This document shows positions 53,999 to 64,000 of a stretch of 64,000 nt of DNA, piece after piece. Location of the stretch: contig MU657182.1 in the NCBI GenBank assembly GCA_026770575.1, positions 297,442 through 361,441 of the forward strand, given 5' to 3'. The notes under the pieces are model-generated. The model had not been told where the DNA came from and did no database searches. It saw only the letters and a list, made by a program, of their open reading frames with translations. Position 1 is the first letter of the stretch, and the number at the start of each line of letters is the position of its first letter. The translations under genes and the position numbers were made by a program. This stretch comes from Pelagophyceae sp. CCMP2097. Lineage: Eukaryota; Sar; Pelagophyceae.

Positions 53999-54370
53999 CT
54001 CGACGGCAGCTGATTCTGGCGATTCAGTCGCCAAAAATGAAACTCTGATCGATCCCAACGGCGCGAGCCGCCAGCGCCGTCAGCATCGAGGCGGCTTCGG
54101 CTGGCCCTTCTCGGGAGTCGGGTGTATCAAACATATATAATGTTAACTTGTAGTAGCGTACCAAAGTTGGGGGTACAGCAGGACATAGGGAGGTAACAGA
54201 CACTATGTGAACGGACAGTTTCATTGCGGACATGCGCGGCGGTGTGTGCGGGCGCGGCTTCGTGGGAGGCCGACTCGTCGCAGTGCGCGCGAGTCTCGAG
54301 GTGGCCGAGAGGGCGGGGGCCGCGCGTGGCGGCGCGTGAACGGTGGGAGGAGTCGGGCGGCGCGGCGGCG
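53999..54370. other. Intergenic region, no gene seen
   Basis: 372 bases upstream of the CDKAL1-type gene and downstream of the HAD gene, both minus. An AT-rich patch (CATATATAATGTTAAC, 54130-54146) about 130 bases upstream of the CDKAL1 start on the minus strand is a possible TATA element. Confidence 0.4.
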
Positions 54371-55496
54371 TCACGCGCCGGCGACGACCGAGGCCGGCTC
54401 GAAGCGCGGCGGCTCGGCGCACGCCTGCGGTTGGAGGCCGGCGTGGGCTTGGGCGTGAGCCAAAGATTGGAAACGGATCGCGGTGAGGACTCCCCACGCG
54501 GCTTCGTGCCAAATTTGAGTCGTGTGGTCCGCCTCGCCGCCGCTAGGCGCCGCCGAGGAGAGGTTCATGTAGTTGAGTATCGCCGAGACGTCGACGTCGA
54601 TGGCGTGCTCGCTGAGGACGAGGAAGGGTAAACAAGTGGTGACCGTGCGAAGTTGCGCCGCCACGGTCCGCAGCGTCGGCGCGTCGACGAGCTTGATCGC
54701 CTTTGGCGTCGCGTGCAGCGGCGCCGCCGCCGCGCGCACGGCGAGGCGCTCGTCGTTAGAGTCGCCAATCGAGATGATTTCGCGAGTGCCGCCGCCTTCC
54801 ACGCCGCCGAAAAACGCGCGCCCGACGTGCGTAAACGCCGCCGCTTTCCAGCAGACGCTGCGGCCAGGGTACAGGCCCTCGTAGTGCCGCGCGGAGACGA
54901 CGCGCACGCGCGCGAGGAGCGGGGCGATGCGCGGCAGAAAACGCCGCGCCGAAAACCGTACCCACTCGTCGTCCGCGTTGGTGATGATCACCACGGAGCA
55001 GCCCACCTGCTCAATCGCCTTGAACAGCAAAACCACGTTGGATTCGATGGACCTACACTCGGCAGGTGAGAGACGGTTAAAGCGCCCCCCCACTTTTTTC
55101 AAAACTTGCGGCACGCGAGGGCCCGCGGGCGCGCCCCCGCGGCGGCGGCCGCGCCGGGGCGCGTCCCCCGCCGACGAGGCGCCACTCGCAACTGGTGGCC
55201 AAGGGCGGGAATATTGCCCCCGTTCTGTGGCGCCTTGTCACCGTCGCCCAGCGTCCTCTTTGAACGAGGCTTTCGCGCGCACTCGCTTCTCGGGCGGGCG
55301 CCCCCTCTCGCCCCAGCGCCCGGAAATTTCTGACGCCGGTGCCACGCCTCAGGAGCTCGAGGTTGGCGGGGTCGTCGTAGTTCGCCTCTGGTGTGGCGGC
55401 GATCCAGGACGACGGGCAGCACGTGTCGTCCCAGTCGAGGACGCACAGCCGCACGGCCTGCTTGCCCGCCGCGGGCGAGCCGATTTGAACCACCAT
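54371..55496 (-). CDS. HAD-superfamily protein
   Basis: 276 residues from exons 55496-55348 and 55052-54371; 831 bases. HAD motif I is VLDWDDTCCPSSW (DxDxT nucleophile and acid), motif II is VVIITNADDEWV, a lysine lies in SVCWKAAAF, and motif IV is IISIGDSNDERLA. The LDWDDT...P..W start is a form seen in uncharacterised protist phosphatase-like proteins. The intron is 295 bases and must use a GC donor (GAG|GCGTGG) to join LELLR to SIESNVVLLF; GT alternatives give a wrong frame. The start MVVQIGSPAAG at 55496 is chosen because the upstream frame is low-complexity. Substrate unknown. Confidence 0.82.
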
Positions 55497-56595
55497 CCTC
55501 GAAGCGTTTTGTCGATAAACTTGGTCTCTTTCCGGGCCGACGTCGGGCGAAAACGCAATCAGCCGTCTGACTGGTTTCCGCCAAACATTTTTGGGCAGTT
55601 CACTTGAAAAGATGAGAAGGTGTCCTTGCTCACGATAAAGATGACAACCGAGCCAGGCGCATGCGCAGGGACGGCGCGAGGGCGAGACTTCCGAGCTCGG
55701 TGGCATCCACGCGAGAAAATTCCTACGGCTAGCTAGTGATACATTATTGCGTTAATCTGCCGCTTGAAACTTTGATTGAATATTCCGTATCCGAAAAATT
55801 CGTTGGTCGTCATTCCACCGGCCGGCCGGACTGTTCAAACGTTGATCTTCCAGCTCGCGGGCATAAAGAGCTTCTCTTGCCAACCAAACAGCAGGTCACG
55901 TGTTCACTTCTTCATGCACTCCAACTGATGCGGCTGGCTCCAGCAACGGCGTATACAAAGGGTCGAACGTGAATTTCCTCAAAGACTCTGCGCATATATC
56001 AAAATTTAAGAGGAATTCCGACCAAAAACAAAGATCTCAATCGGACTGAATCCTTGCAACGGGGATTTCGCGTCGACTGGCGGTGCTAAGGGGTGTTGGA
56101 AACGGGGCGGGTCGACGCGCGGTGGCGTCTACTTGGGCCTGGTCTCAAAAGTTTGGAGCCATCGGCCGTCGTCGCGGCGCTGTAGGCGCTCCAGCTGGGG
56201 CGCGCGTAGGGGACCTCCGTGTCTCTCGGAGCGCTTCCCGAGAGGGCGGTCGCGGCTGTTTCGACGGCGCGGCCGACACCACCCGACACTCGCACCGTCC
56301 CTGGCGCGCACTCCCGGCGCGCTCCCCGTAGTCGCGCGGGCGGGCGCGAAATCGCCGTGGCAAGGAATGGGGCCGATTTAGGAAGTCGAAAAGCTTAAAG
56401 AGCTACATGTAAAGAAATGCTCGAGATGCGGAGTTGGGAACTTGATCAATAGCGTCGGCGCCGTACCTCGATATCCCGAAGCATACTCTCCAAGGCCCGA
56501 TGAGATGCAGGCTGTAATGTGTCATATCTTAATTGCGGCCGCGAGGAATTGGCTTGGCAGTCGCTGCGGTTTCGGAGCCGCTTGAAGGCCGTGGG
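55497..56595. other. Long intergenic region, less GC-rich
   Basis: About 1.1 kb between the HAD gene start and the nicotinamidase-like gene stop. The part 55700-56080 is distinctly AT-richer than the rest of the window and has no open frame with coding character. 56083-56400 is GC-rich with chance frames only. No repeat, tRNA or other RNA gene recognised. Confidence 0.5.
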
Positions 56596-57729
56596 TCACG
56601 CCGGCGCCCATGCGGCGGCTGTGCAGAACGTGACGCCCGCGTCGGCCATGTCGCGTTCGAAATCGGCGGAATGCGCTTCGAATCCCGGCACCGTCGACGT
56701 CGCGTCCGAGAGTACCATCACCGCCTCGCGGCTCGCGTGCGGCCAGGCGCGCACGAGGTCGCGCACCGAGTGGTTCACGCAGTGTGACTTGGCCTGCCCG
56801 CAGCACACGACGCGCGAGTGGCCTAGCGAAGCGCGGGTGCGTCGCGGTCCGCGCAGAGGGCGCTTTTTGGGCCTTTGGCGCATCGTTCGAGGTATCCGGC
56901 GGTCTCGCGGATGCCTGGGACGCACGCGCGAGGTGTTCGATGAGGGCGGTGTTGAGCTGGGTCTGCTTGTCGTCTTGGCGCGGGACTTCCGCCGAAAAGC
57001 AACTATACATCTCTGTCATCGTGTTCACGCCTTTCATCACCCACGTCACCGACCGCCGCCGAGAACGCGCCCACCGCTGCAGCTCCGACAGCAACGGCTC
57101 CACCTAGACGGGGCGTGGGCCAAAGGCGCACAGTCCGTCCTGCGGCGCCCCTCCGACGCACGACGCTGTGGCCCGGGGAGCCGATGAGGCAGTGCTCGGG
57201 CCAGGCGACGAGCTGGAATTTAGAGCCGCAGGCCTCGAGCTGCTTGACGTAGGCGAAGGCTTCGCCTCGGAGCTCGGGCCTAAAAGAGTTGTTGTGGAAG
57301 CGAGCGGCCCCTCCTCCGTCGCGGCGCCGGCCGGTCCGGACGCGGGTTTCCACTGCCGCGCGCGCCACTTGCCCGATCGGACGTCGTCTGCGGCGATGGC
57401 CGTGAACGGCTTGGGCTGCACCCCTGCAGCGTCCTCCCAAAACGTCACGTTCGCAATGTGCATGGCGTGGTGCGAGTCCAGCGTCACGCAGACCGTGTCG
57501 ATCACGTCGCGGTGCGCCTCGAGGAAGGACGCCCTAGACGAAGGCTCTGAGAAGGAAGCGGCGCGGGGCCTGCTCACACTCGGGCTGCGTCGGCGTCAGC
57601 GCCCGGGATGGCGAGGGAGCCGCCGGCGTGGAAGTCTTGCTGCGGGTCGATGATGAGGAGCGCGACGCCTCGGTCGACCTCCAACGGCCCGCGCGGCGCC
57701 GTGACGCTGTTATCGCCAAAGACTGCCAT
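56596..57729 (-). CDS. Nicotinamidase/isochorismatase-like hydrolase
   Basis: 288 residues from exons 57729-57578, 57533-57342, 57279-57162, 57103-56926, 56822-56596; 867 bases, all phases fit. The cysteine-hydrolase triad is visible: Asp in LLIIDPQQDFHAGGSL, Lys in VTWVMKGVNT and Cys in CCGQAKSHCVNHSVRDL. The metal-site region TLDSHHAMHIANVTFW and LVAWPEHCLIGSPGHSVV (the W-P-x-H-C motif) also match nicotinamidases, which turn nicotinamide into nicotinate for NAD salvage. Length exceeds bacterial PncA (about 190-215) and is near eukaryotic forms with inserts. The start MAVFGDNSVTAPRG is the nearest ATG. Isochorismatase activity on another amide cannot be excluded. Confidence 0.9.
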
Positions 57730-58216
57730 GGCCGCTAAGCGCGCAACCGCGTCCCACGAAAGGGTCCCGTGCCCCGCGCTGCGCAGCGGCGAACACACCA
57801 AGGGGTCGGGCCGCGGTCGGGCGACGTGGAGCCGCGCGCCGAGGTCTGACGCCTGATAACCCGGGGCGAAGAAAGCTGAAAGGCAGAAAACGTTTCGGAG
57901 ATTCTTTTTCGGAGAAGCCTCTAAGTTTGACTCGGTGCTTCCGTCGTGGCTCTGGCGCGTCCTGCTGGGCTTCATAGAGACTCCGGCGAGGGGCAAGCCG
58001 CGGCGAGGGGCGGGCGATCGAGATGGGCGCTCTGGGTCCTGCCTCGCCTGCGTCGCCGCTCGTGGCTCGTCCGTTTCGAGGCGTGGCTTCCACTCGAACC
58101 TCCGCGGTCCATAGCCTGCTGGTCCACTTGCGATTCAAGACCGTCTGATCTCTTAAGTAGGTTTTCGGCAAAGCCGGTGCCGCGAGCCGCATCGGGCCGC
58201 AGACGCGGTCGAGGGC
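57730..58216. other. Intergenic region, no supported gene
   Basis: 487 bases upstream of the nicotinamidase-like gene. A minus-strand frame stays open (Arg/Pro-rich) but lacks domain or splice context. Presumed promoter. Confidence 0.45.
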
Positions 58217-59362
58217 TCAGCAGCCGAGATGCTTGAGGATGCGGTCCAGTTTCGCCTCAATCGCCGCGAGGCGCGCGTCCGTGTCGCCGCCGCCCGGCGA
58301 AGACGCCTCGGACGCGGGCGTCGCCCACTTGGACCTAAACGCAGTTTTGCTCATAGGGCGTACGACTGGCAAGCGATGCAGACGCAAAGCGACGAAGACG
58401 CGGCGGCGGACGGCTGTGGTGCCGGCGCCGGCGTCGGGTCCGGCGACGGCGCCTTTGCCGCTTGCTTCCACGCGGGCTCGGCCTGCTTTGGCGGCGTAGC
58501 CTGCACGGGCCCGCCCGAGCCTGCGTGCGCGCGTTAACGCAGGCGCGTGCGCGCGTCGATGCAGCACGCCGCGACGCTTGCCGCGGTGCCCTTTCTGCGT
58601 TACCCGCCGTCGTCGCGCGTCGAACGCACCTTTCTTGGCCGCGGCCTCGCGGTTCGCGCGCATGATCTCCTTGAACCCGCCGCCCCCAGCCGCCGCGGCG
58701 GGCGGCGCGCCACCGCCGCCGCGGCCGGCCATCATCGCCGCCATGCCACCGCCGCCGCCGCCGCCGCCGCTGGACGCCGCAGGCGCTCGGTCCTCGGGTT
58801 TCGCAACTTTTTTGAGCGCCTTGCCAGCCTGGATGCCCGCGAGCAGCCCCGACGGCGCGCCGCCGCCGCCGCCGCCTCCGCCAAACGGGTTTGGCCGCGC
58901 CGCGGGCGCCGCGGCGGGCGCCGGCGCCGGCGCGGCAGCGGGCTTTGGGGGCGCCGACGCCGCCGGCTTCGCTTTTTGCTCGGGCTTATCCCACGTCGTC
59001 TCCTCCGTCGCGGCGTTGTAGTAGTACCACTCGCCGTCGTCCTAGAACGAACAATCGTCGGGCCGCCGTCGAGGCGCGCAATCGATCCGCGGACCGCCGG
59101 TGGCGCCTTCTCGCAAAGCGTCCGACGACGACCGTTTGCCGCCGTCGGAGATGCGACCCGGGCCCTCTCTGGGGTCCGGCGCCGGCCGATTCGAGTGCCG
59201 CGGCTCTTCCGAAAAAGGCGCCATGGGGGGTGGCTGAGCGGTGCGGCATTCCGTGCCGCGGCCTGCCCCGCGCCTCTCCAACGCTTCCGCAGCGCGGACG
59301 CGGGGCGGCGCCGTCTGGAAGGCCTCCCAGTTGGGGAGGAGGTTCTCGTCGGGCCGCGCCAT
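58217..59362 (-). CDS. WW-WH2 actin-regulator-like protein
   Basis: 207 residues from exons 59362-59300, 59041-58630, 58365-58217; 624 bases, phases fit. Order: [17 protein letters not shown], then [20 protein letters not shown], together a WW domain (first W in exon 1, YYY and second W in exon 2); a Pro/Ala linker; a poly-Gly run; [15 protein letters not shown], which fits the WH2 actin-monomer-binding motif (LLxxIxxGxxLKKV); a second poly-Gly run; [15 protein letters not shown]; and a C-terminal coiled coil ([20 protein letters not shown]). WH2 plus proline partners suggests control of actin assembly, as in WASP/WIP proteins, in very compact form. Exon 1 donor choice is the weakest point. 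Confidence 0.8.
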
Positions 59363-59550
59363 ACTCGCAAGGGCGACCTTCCTCCTTTCCTTCGAATTCC
59401 CGCCCTCGGATGCCCACTAAAGTTTTCCTTACATGTAAACGCAAATCCAACGGCCGCCCTCGGAGGTACTTTCCTCGGTATTCCCCATTTTGACTCAGCC
59501 GCTAGAGTCACGCTTCTGCGCCGCGCCGCGGGCCCCTTGCCGGCGCGACG
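59363..59550. promoter_or_regulatory. Divergent promoter, WW-WH2 / CCCH gene
   Basis: 188 bases between divergent starts with a modest AT-rich part (59405-59440). Assigned by position. Confidence 0.35.
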
Positions 59551-62219
59551 ATGTCTGCTTCGGAGAACGAGGAGGAGATTTTCTCCGACGACGCCGACAC
59601 GTCCGTCGGCTCGATCACGTCGCCGGGCGGGGCGGCGGGCGTTGGGATTGCCGACGCTTCCAAGCGCACGCGACCCCTCGCGCACGCGCCCTCCGACGGC
59701 GCCGCCGCGCATGATTACACGCGCAAGCGCGGACCGCAGTGCGACGCCTTCAAGACGCGCATCTGCAAGTGAGGCTCTGGCGCGCGAGCCTCGGACTATG
59801 CCGCGGGGAGCCGCCGCCGACGCGCCTCTGCTTAGGTTCTACGTGCGTCCTTTTGAGCGTTTCTTGGGGTGCCTCTGAGCCAGAGTTGTCTTGCGCGCCC
59901 CGTAAAAAACGCGCAAACAGCTTCGCGACGGCCAGTGCCCGTATTCGAGTTCTGGCAAGTGCCAATACGCGCACAGCGAGGCCGAGCTCCGCGGCCCGCG
60001 CGCGCAAATGACCTCGACGGGCGCGCCGAGGCCGGCGATGCAGACGCCGACGTTCCAGCGCGGCCACGTCTACGGCGCGCGGCGCGGGCCGCCGGCGTCG
60101 CCGCCGCGGTAAAAAGGCGCCACGACCACTCCCGACCCGCGCGCACCGCCGCACGAAAACGACGCCGAAACGCCAGGTCGCTGCACGAGCCGCGGGGGCA
60201 GCAGCTGCAGCGGCTCTGCCGCTACTACGCGCGCGCCGGCGCCAATGGGGACCGCCCAAAGGCGGCCGCGGCGACGTTGCCGCGGCGATTCCGCGGCCGT
60301 CCCGCGGAGCGCCTCTTCTTTCGACGGTGTGCGCGGCGCGTAGGTGCAGAGCCACAGCTGTCCGTTCGCCGAGTGCCAGTTCTCGCACGACGTCGAAGGC
60401 GCGGCGCCGCGCGTTCAGGCACCGGCGGTGACGCCGGGGACGCCGATGACCAAGCGCGCCTGGGCCTCTGCTGAAACGCCAGAGGCGGACTGCGACTGCG
60501 TCGAGGACGCGCGAGACGGCGACCCCGCGGGGGTCAACGCCGTCACGCCCGCGCACGCGTCGGCGTTTGCGGCGCCCGTGTTCTCCCCACCCGTGTTCTC
60601 GGCGCCTTCCGCGCCGCGCGCCTATGAGGGGGTTTCGTACCCCGCGTACGCGCCCTTTGTGCCCATCGCCGCCGCGGAGGCCGCCGGCGCGCCGGCGCGG
60701 CCAAACAACTTTTTTATTCCAACATCCATACAAAACAGACACCACTCGCCGCGGCCGTCCACGACCGCGCCAAAAGCTGGGAAACTGCACATCGGCGCGA
60801 TCCCGCGAGAGGGAGCAGACGCCGGTGGCCCTCGAGCGCCGGGTCCCGGCGTACCGTCGGGTCCCTTTTATGCCTCGCCACCGTCGGGTCCTGGCGTACA
60901 ACTGTCGGGGTCGCTTTCGTGCGGGGTCGCTTTCGTGCCTCGCGACGCTCCGCCCCGTAGGTACATGTCGACGCGGCGCGGGTCGCCGACGAGCGCGTCT
61001 TCCTGGAGCGCGCAGTCTTCCCCAGCTCCTTCGCCCACGTCGACGCCGTCGCTGCTCTTCTTCGAATCTGGCGTGCTGTCTCGGTCCAACTCGCAAATCA
61101 CCTCCAACACGTCGACGTCGATGGGCATGTCGCCGTCGACGTCGCAGGTCACGTTCGGCATGACTCCTTCGGATTCGCAGCTCGCCTTTGGCATGACCTC
61201 TTCGACGTCGCAGCTCACGTTGGACGCTACAACGGACTCTAGCGAGAGCGCCCTGGACCGCCGCGCGGGCGTGGACCGCGCGAGCATGGACCGCCTCAAG
61301 GCCGCTGCCCGGAGCGCGGGCGTCTACGCCGGCGCCTCGTTCCGCAACGCGTCACCCGGGCCCTTTGCCTCGGCCGCCGCAGACGAACGGCCACGGGCCG
61401 GCGGCTTTTCCTCGGAATCACCCGCCATGCGCATCCTGAGGCGCAAGCACGAGGCGGCCGAGGCGGCCGCGGCCGCGGCGCACGCGCTCCTCGACGAGGA
61501 GAGGCGCGCGACGGCGACGCGAATCGCCGCGTCGATTCGCCGGACGGACCACGGGAGCGAAAGAGGCTACGCCACAGCAAAGGCCCGCTCGCAAAGCAGG
61601 CCTCCCTTTAGCGGCGACGTAGGCTGGTGGGCATGTTCCACGCGGTGCAGGCAACTTACTTGTCGCAATCAGCGGCGATGCGCGCGCTCTTGGTCGAGCA
61701 CTCCAAGACCGTAGACGACCTCGACGAGCTGCGCCGGCGCGGGCCCGCCGCCGTCGCCACCGCGTCCGAAAATCGGGGAACGCTGGGGACGAGGGGTGAC
61801 TCGCCGACCTTCTTTTCTAGATCACGCCCGCCGACGTGGCTTTGAAGTACGCGCAGGCCACGGCGGCGCTGGAGTCTGCCAAGGCCAAGGTGCGCGAGCT
61901 GGAGCTGCTCAAGGCGCAGGCTTGGGCGCAGCCGGCGGAGGACTTTGTGGCTTGGCCGTCCGCGTCGGCCCCAGACTCGCCAAAGGGCTTCGAGTCGCCG
62001 CCGCCGGGCTTCTCCACGCCGCCCCACGGCTACAAGACGCCGCCGACCAAGTCGAAGTCGCGGTCGCGGGCTTCGAAGTCGCGCCACCGCGCCTCGCCGC
62101 AGCACTCGCCCGCGCACACCTCGCCCCAAAACTCGCCCGCGAGCGACGCGCCGCGGCCGCCGCAACCCGCGCTGTCGCCCGGCCCGGATCGGCAGCCGCC
62201 GGCACTGCCGCGGTGCTGA
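59551..62219 (+). CDS. Tandem CCCH zinc-finger protein with a 7-base exon
   Basis: RNA-binding CCCH protein of 726 residues. Exons: 59551-59768, 59836-59842, 59921-60108, 60177-60228, 60344-61530, 61623-61752, 61821-62219; 2181 bases, divisible by three. Finger 1 forms only across the 7-base exon: CKFYLRDGQC (C-x8-C) then PYSSSGKCQYAHSEAELRG. Finger 2 is LCRYY joined to VQSHSC (C-x8-C), then PFAECQFSHD. Both fingers are split at the same place, after FY and YY. The second split needs a GC donor (TAC|GCGCGC). The long middle is Ser/Pro/Thr-rich with STSQ..FGM repeats. Near the end are helical segments ([53 protein letters not shown]) and an SP/TP-rich tail. The exon 5 donor is inferred. Such proteins control mRNA stability. 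Confidence 0.85.
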
Positions 62220-62466
62220 ATTGCGCGCCGCCGGGCGGCCCGGCGCCGAGGGGCGTGCCGGGGACACACCGCCCAGAGATTGACCCACGATACTTCCATA
62301 AGCGACCGGCGCCGGAGGCGCCCGCGACTGCCTCACCGCGGGCCGCGCGCAAACGCCCGCCGAATCCGTCGCGTGGGCTCCTCGGTCTCGTCGGTCAGAG
62401 CCCTTCTCTGCACCGCGTTTTTTTGCGCTCGCCGACTCACCTTTTCTCACAATTGAAGTTTGAGCC
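62220..62466. other. Short intergenic region before clpP
   Basis: 247 bases between two plus-strand genes. Presumed 3' UTR and promoter. No motif recognised. Confidence 0.4.
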
Positions 62467-63545
62467 ATGCGGACGGGTGTGCTCATCGCGTCGGCGCTCG
62501 CCGTCGCCGAGGGGTGGTCGACGGCGGGCCCGCTGCGACTGCGGCCGACGAAGCTCTTTTCCGAGCCGCAGCGCGAACCTGCGGAACCGGAGCCGGTTCG
62601 CCGCCCGCCGCCGCCCGTGATCATGCCCACCGTCACCGGCGCCTCGGGCGAGCAGGTCGACGTCCTCTCCCGCCTGTGAGCAGTCATTATTGGTTTGGGC
62701 CACCGGGAATCGCGCAGAAGCCGCGGGGTCGGAATCGCGGCGGGAGTCATTGCCGCGGCCTCGCCTTTGCGGCGTTTGCGGCGGCCCTTTCAAGGGCCCT
62801 TTGCAGTCGCCTCTGACGTTGCGAACGCGCAGGTTGAAGGACCGTATCCTGCTCCTGGGTTCCGAGGTGAACGACGAGGTTGCGAATTTGCTCGTCGCGC
62901 AGATGCTCTACCTCGCCAACGAGGACGCGGAAAAGGACATTACGCTCTACATCAACTCGCCGGGCGGCTCCGTCTCTGCGGGCATGGCCATTTACGACAC
63001 CATGCAGTTTCTTCCTTGCGACGTCTCCACCGTCTGCTTCGGCATGGCCGCGTCCATGGGAGCTTTCCTCCTCGGCGCCGGCACAAAGGGCAAGCGCAAG
63101 TCGCTCCCCAATGCGCGCATCATGATCCACCAGCCCCTCGGCGGTGAGCTTGATAGACCTGCGGCTGGCCTGGCCGTCAAGAAGGGCCTCTTCGAATACC
63201 ATCCATCCTAGGCGCCGCCGGCAACGCGGCCGACATTGAGATCCAGGCCAAGGAAATTCTGTTCATCAAGGCGAGTGCCGACCTTTGGACGAAGGGGCGC
63301 CCTTGGGGAGGGTGCGATTCGTCGAAGAGGCGAATCAAATCCATTCTTAGGCGTGCATGAACAAGTACATGTCCGAGTACACGGGCCAGCCCGTGGACAA
63401 GCTGGCGGAAGACACGGACCGCGACTTTTACATGATGCCGCACGAGGCTGTGGACTACGGGCTGATCGACGAGGTGATCAAGACAAAGACGAGCCACATC
63501 CGCACCACGGGCATGCCCTCCCTCACCGTCGCGCCGCGCTACTAA
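62467..63545 (+). CDS. clpP: ATP-dependent Clp protease proteolytic subunit ClpP
   Basis: 257 residues from exons 62467-62675, 62833-63143, 63212-63270, 63351-63545; 774 bases. After an N-terminal extension of about 65 residues ([17 protein letters not shown]..., signal-like, for a plastid or mitochondrion), mature ClpP starts at [20 protein letters not shown]. Catalytic Ser is in [13 protein letters not shown], His in [10 protein letters not shown], Asp in DTDRDFYM. It also has [20 protein letters not shown] and [13 protein letters not shown]. The tetradecameric protease degrades proteins fed by a Clp/HSP100 unfoldase. Intron 3 (63271-63350) uses a GC donor, AAG|GCGAGT, needed to join LFIK to [10 protein letters not shown]. 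Nuclear coding plus an N-terminal leader indicate an imported organelle enzyme; the catalytic set is complete. Confidence 0.96.
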
Positions 63546-64000
63546 GCCAACCGCGCCGCTTTTCCAAACACTGAACGGGCCGCCGCCGCGATGTCAGAGG
63601 CGGAACGACGCCGAGCCAAAGGGACTCGCTGCGGGCGCCGGGCGCGACGCGTGGGCGACCCTCCCGCAGTTTGTCGCCGTTGAAGATGGATCCGTCATCG
63701 GCGTCCGGCTGCAGCATACCGTCGCAGCGCCTTGCGCCCGAGCATCGAGTCTTGATGCTCGGCCAGCACGCATCGAGACGTCCAGTTGGACCTTTGAGCT
63801 TTGATGGGCCAAGCCTTTCAGCGGTTTTGCAACGCGTGTCTCGAGACAAGCGCTCCTCGAGGGCGGCCATCGCAGAGGCGTAGTGTTGCGCGCGCCGGTC
63901 TCGATGGCGGGCAAGGCGCGAGCTCTTTTGGAACGTTTTTCGACCTATGAAAGTTTTACAAAAGTGTTTTACAAAATATTGTGGTCGTCCAAAAAGCTCG
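63546..64000. other. Region after clpP, no supported gene
   Basis: 455 bases to the window end. Chance frames on both strands without domain or splice context. The last 70 bases are AT-rich, with the short repeats TTTTACAAAA and TTTTACAAAATATT. Confidence 0.5.

Noticed and set aside
1..64000. tRNA, rRNA or other structured RNA genes
   Set aside because: Scanning by eye found no cloverleaf with a T-loop and no rRNA-like stretch; a tRNAscan or Infernal run would be needed to be sure.

Overview
This window is nuclear DNA from a eukaryote. It is GC-rich and gene-dense: about 30 genes on both strands, most cut by short introns of roughly 40 to 300 bases with donors such as GTGCGT and GTGAGT, and often only 150 to 370 bases between divergent genes. 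A DUF1997-type plastid-lineage protein, a ClpP with an N-terminal extension, a four-domain calcium channel and a gene-dense short-intron layout fit a unicellular heterokont alga, for example a pelagophyte. That placement is inference; no rRNA or organelle marker is present. I assembled exons by hand from reading frame, splice signals and family conservation. Most multi-exon models close exactly in frame.

Layout. 0-1 kb: short inverted repeats and a broken WD40 fragment between two copies of a 44-base repeat. 1-8 kb: a ubiquitin-type neighbourhood with the SUMO E2 UBC9 (+), a large TRAF-zinc-finger protein (-) and a UBE2G2/UBC7-like E2 in nine exons (-). 8-13 kb: a two-RRM RNA-binding protein (+), a basic low-complexity protein (-), an IQ-motif fragment (-) and a 55-residue SHOCT protein (-). 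13.7-20.2 kb: an intact four-domain voltage-gated Ca2+ channel with four pore glutamates (+). 20.5-23.5 kb: a GRK-like kinase ending in a CaaX box (-). 23.9-31 kb: an uncharacterised protein, a SET-domain methyltransferase, a broken MYND-RING-Sel1 gene, an ABC half-transporter and two tiny membrane proteins. 32-37 kb: a PKA-like kinase with an N-myristoylation signal, a second broken MYND-RING-Sel1 copy and an SLC49/FLVCR-type transporter. 37-43 kb: a huge Ala/Asp tandem-repeat gene with an assembly gap, then a metallothionein-like gene. 43-50 kb: DUF1997 protein and a SET-like/AT-hook/Tudor chromatin protein. 50-57.7 kb: a third broken MYND-RING-Sel1 copy, mitoribosomal mL49, a CDKAL1-type methylthiotransferase, a HAD protein and a nicotinamidase-like hydrolase. 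58-64 kb: a WW-WH2 protein, a CCCH zinc-finger protein with a 7-base exon, and ClpP.

There is no operon logic. The recurring themes are protein modification (two E2s, TRAF and RING proteins, SET proteins, ClpP) and calcium, GPCR and cAMP-type signalling (channel, GRK, PKA-like kinase). The most notable observations are five inferred GC-AG introns among about 70, a 7-base microexon that restores a C-x8-C zinc knuckle, the SET/AT-hook/Tudor fusion, the CaaX-tailed GRK, and a three-member MYND-RING-Sel1 family in which every copy here is broken.
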